DNA of 7,201 nucleotides from Crickella sp963642455 (GTDB lineage Bacteria; Bacillota; Clostridia; Peptostreptococcales; Anaerovoracaceae): the NCBI GenBank assembly GCA_963642455.1, contig CAVIGM010000051.1, positions 1 to 7,201 on the forward strand, in the 5' to 3' direction. Positions 5,698 to 7,201 of this stretch are shown one piece after another. Each line of letters begins with the position of its first letter. Within the stretch, counting starts at the first letter, position 1. A model generated the notes under the pieces. The model made no database searches. It was not told the origin of the DNA and saw only the letters and a program-made list of their open reading frames with translations. A program made the position numbers and the translations under genes.

Positions 5698-6365
5698 AGA
5701 AGCCGATTCGCTCAAGGCAGGCCGGGAGCTCGCCGAAGGACTGAATCGAAGCAATGGCATCCGTGATGTCACCGAAGCCATAAGCGGCATTGATGCACTC
5801 GATGCCTGCTTGGTGGGCGGCGTCGCAGTCGTTCTGAATATCTCCGACAATAAATGTATTTGTCGAAATCGTTTCTCTCCATGACGAGCTTGATGTTCTC
5901 GCTCTTTGGAAGAAGCGTGCGGCCCCATTCCTCATAATCTTGGAAGTAACCCGTAAGCCCCATGGATGACAGAAAAGCTTTTATATAACCCTGCTGGCAG
6001 TTGCTTACTATCGACATGCCGTAGCCTTCTTCATTGAGCAGCTTGAGAGTGTCGACAACCCCATCAAAAAGAACACCTCCGTGCTTTGCGAGATATTCAA
6101 TCTCGAAGGCCTCGCATTTGCGAAAGACCTCATAGCGCTTCGGTGCCTCGATTTCGGGTAGCAAACGATCTGCAATTTCGTCCATAGTAAAGCCCATTAC
6201 CCCATGTATCATGTCGGCGGTAAAGACCTTGTCGATATTTGCTTCTTTAGCGACCTCGATTCCCCAAGATTCGGCAAGTGACTGCCCGGAATCCCAGAGG
6301 GTTCCGTCAAGATCGAAAATTATCATTTTGCCATTATTTTGCTTAGTGTTCTTCATAGTATCCAT
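5696..6365 (-). CDS. HAD superfamily hydrolase, phosphoglycolate phosphatase-like, frameshifted
   Basis: Frame one runs from 6365 and gives 172 good residues. It has HAD motif I as IIFDLDGTLWDS (15-26, nucleophile D18 and acid D20), motif II as SIVSNC (118-123) and the motif III lysine in LLPKSEN (K154). It then shifts into an arginine-rich unrelated tail ending at 5769. The missing part continues in the adjacent frame: VGDIQNDCDAA, motif IV with its metal-binding aspartates, then AAYGFGDITDA and a normal C-terminus stopping at 5696. Removing one T near 5849-5850 joins the parts into a 222-residue protein, the usual length for HAD-IA phosphatases. These enzymes cleave small phosphomonoesters such as phosphoglycolate or sugar phosphates in the cytoplasm. 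No ribosome binding site is visible before the ATGs at 6365, 6356 or 6326; 6365 is the furthest possible. It heads the minus-strand run. The break may be a sequence error or a real mutation that would remove motif IV. Confidence 0.85.
5846..5855 (-). other. frameshift site in the HAD gene (one extra base)
   Basis: Read on the minus strand, this is ATTTATTGTC. Removing one T of the TT pair (5849-5850) gives ATT TAT GTC, continuing as Ile-Tyr-Val-Gly-Asp, which restores HAD motif IV. Without it the frame reads Tyr-Cys-Arg-Arg and loses the domain end. The site is not a long homopolymer or a recognised slippery heptamer. Confidence 0.8.
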
Positions 6366-6413
6366 ACATAGTTATTATGCCATTTTTATACAAGCCATTT
6401 CAAGAAAATGTAG

Positions 6414-6419
6414 TATAAT
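6414..6419 (+). promoter_or_regulatory. candidate -10 element for nrdG
   Basis: A perfect TATAAT lies 129 bp upstream of the nrdG ATG, in the intergenic region shared with the divergent HAD gene. I find no good -35 hexamer at 16-18 bp spacing (the region reads CAAGCC or similar), so the call rests on the -10 alone. If used, transcription would start near 6425 and the leader would be about 120 bases, containing the repeat block that follows. Confidence 0.45.
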
Positions 6420-6421
6420 TG

Positions 6422-6484
6422 GTGCAGAAATTAGTGCGGAATTTGGATTCAGAAATTGGATTCAGAATTCGAATTCGGAAATCA
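6422..6484 (+). repeat. imperfect 12-13 bp tandem repeats in the nrdG leader
   Basis: Five related units run head to tail: GTGCAGAAATTA (6422), GTGCGGAATTTG (6434), GATTCAGAAATTG (6446), GATTCAGAATTCG (6459) and AATTCGGAAATCA (6472). The third and fourth share TTGGATTCAGAA across their joins (6443-6454 and 6456-6467). The fourth and fifth create the 12-bp palindrome GAATTCGAATTC (6465-6476). The block sits just after the candidate -10 element and so may be transcribed as the 5' leader. Function is unknown. Confidence 0.6.
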
Positions 6485-6530
6485 GATAGAAATAAAGATT
6501 GATAGATACTTAGATAGAGAAATTGAAATA

Positions 6531-6539
6531 GAGGAGAGG
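6531..6539 (+). promoter_or_regulatory. ribosome binding site that fixes the nrdG start
   Basis: GAGGAGAGG ends eight bases before the ATG at 6548. An in-frame GTG at 6539 could also begin the frame, but it overlaps this site and would add only three residues (Met-Leu-Ile), so 6548 is the start. Confidence 0.75.
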
Positions 6540-6547
6540 TGCTGATA

Positions 6548-7072
6548 ATGGCAAAGGATAAATTAAGAATGTGCGGAGTCGAGCCCGAGTCGATAGTTGA
6601 CGGACCAGGCTTCCGATATGTGGTATTCGTGCAAGGCTGCCCTCATGCCTGCCCGGGTTGCCATAATCCAGAATCACACGACTTCAACGCAGGCTACGAG
6701 CTTAGCATTGATGAGCTGATGGAAGATATCGAAAGGAATAATCATCTTCGCGGCGTGACCTTCTCGGGCGGCGAGCCTTTCTGCCAGGTCGAAGGTCTGC
6801 TTGAGCTTGCTCGTAGGGTTAAGGCAAAAGGCCTCGATCTTATGAGCTACACGGGCTATACGCTCGAGGAACTTCAGGCAAGACAGGATGCGGCAACTGA
6901 TGAACTCCTTGGTATGATAGATATTCTCGTTGACGGCAGGTACCTCGAGGCAGAGCGCAACCTGACGCTCCTTTACAGAGGCTCGGAGAACCAGCGCGTA
7001 ATCGATATGTCCAAGACTCGCGCAAGCGGCGAAGTGGTACTGTACGAGAATGAGTATGATGTGAAGTTCTGA
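6548..7072 (+). CDS. nrdG: anaerobic ribonucleoside-triphosphate reductase activating protein
   Basis: This 174-residue radical SAM enzyme binds a [4Fe-4S] cluster and S-adenosylmethionine and makes the glycyl radical on the anaerobic ribonucleotide reductase NrdD, allowing dNTP synthesis without oxygen. The cluster-binding CxxxCxxC is C31, C35 and C38 within QGCPHACPGCHNP, preceded by VDGPGFR (17-23), the usual NrdG segment. FSGGEPF (72-78) is the radical SAM GGEP motif that contacts SAM. MSYTGYTLEEL and DILVDGRY follow as in family members, and SGEVVLYENEYD closes the protein. Length matches the family (about 150-175). nrdG often lies next to nrdD, but the upstream neighbour here is a divergent HAD gene and the downstream region in view holds no gene, so it appears to be transcribed alone from a promoter in the 182-bp divergent gap. 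No NrdR-box pair was recognised there. Confidence 0.95.
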   Translation: MAKDKLRMCGVEPESIVDGPGFRYVVFVQGCPHACPGCHNPESHDFNAGYELSIDELMEDIERNNHLRGVTFSGGEPFCQVEGLLELARRVKAKGLDLMSYTGYTLEELQARQDAATDELLGMIDILVDGRYLEAERNLTLLYRGSENQRVIDMSKTRASGEVVLYENEYDVKF

Positions 7073-7123
7073 AATGCAATAGATCACTTGAGGTGGCGTG
7101 AGTAATTTGGTTTCGCCATTTAT

Positions 7124-7158
7124 AGAGAAAATCCGCTGTTTTTGAAGCGATTTTCTCT
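7124..7158. terminator. hairpin downstream of nrdG, possible terminator
   Basis: AGAGAAAATC (7124-7133) and GCT (7135-7137) pair with AGC (7146-7148) and GATTTTCTCT (7149-7158), leaving C7134 bulged and an 8-base loop. The stem is long (13 pairs), but neither strand has a clear T-tract after it, so terminator function is uncertain. It begins 52 bp past the nrdG stop. Confidence 0.5.
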
Positions 7159-7180
7159 ACTGATATGTTATAAGTCGACC

Positions 7181-7201
7181 GTGCTTCGCTAATCGAAGCA
7201 C
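7181..7201. terminator. perfect hairpin at the window edge, possible terminator
   Basis: GTGCTTCG (7181-7188) pairs perfectly with CGAAGCAC (7194-7201) around a 5-base loop. The window ends at the last stem base, so any T-tract on the plus strand is out of view. It may terminate nrdG or a gene arriving from the right. Confidence 0.5.

Noticed and set aside
5846..5855. Programmed frameshift in the HAD gene
   Set aside because: No slippery heptamer, no obvious stimulatory structure, and HAD phosphatases are not known for it. An error or mutation is simpler.
6373..6403. Minus-strand promoter for the HAD gene (TTGAAA and CATAAT)
   Set aside because: The spacing is 19 bp and the start would be almost at the first ATG, with no ribosome binding site. 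It is too weak to annotate.

Overview
The window reads as ordinary chromosome from an anaerobic member of the Clostridia (Bacillota), probably a draft or metagenomic assembly. The evidence is an anaerobic ribonucleotide reductase activase (nrdG), a flavodoxin, purine-rich AGGAG-type ribosome binding sites, mid-range base composition, and a run of unknown bases plus an apparent single-base frameshift. The placement to class is inference, and I cannot name a genus. I see no mobile element, CRISPR array, tRNA or rRNA.

Layout. Plus strand, left: a complete two-domain SseB-like/macro-domain protein (25-993), then a flavodoxin (1051-1527) whose middle is 366 unknown bases, ending in a hairpin terminator that overlaps its stop codon. 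Positions 1528-1714 carry a 9-bp tandem repeat and a second hairpin terminator serving the convergent genes. Minus strand, centre, in transcription order: a HAD-family phosphatase-like gene (6365 to 5696, broken by one extra base), an SLC45/GPH-type MFS transporter (5631 to 4297), a cytoplasmic glycerophosphodiester phosphodiesterase (4304 to 3549, overlapping the transporter by 8 bp), and a Na+/Pi cotransporter with a PhoU-like tail (3475 to 1715). Plus strand, right: nrdG (6548-7072), divergent from the HAD gene, followed by two hairpins.

How the genes may work together. The four minus-strand genes run head to tail with gaps of at most 73 bp and no visible internal terminator. Three act on phosphate compounds: phosphomonoester hydrolysis, phosphodiester hydrolysis and phosphate transport. 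A reasonable inference is a phosphoester handling unit in which the transporter imports a substrate for the phosphodiesterase. Only the transporter-phosphodiesterase coupling is directly supported, by the overlap. The macro-domain protein suggests ADP-ribose metabolism. Flavodoxin and NrdG are both anaerobic redox functions but are not adjacent.

The most unusual structure lies between genes. Several intergenic stretches hold their own short imperfect tandem repeats (about 8, 9 and 12-13 bp units), and an 11-bp palindromic word recurs on both sides of the HAD gene. I do not see a convincing new multi-gene system here. The repeats, the domain fusion, the phosphoester gene run and the frameshift are the items worth a second look.
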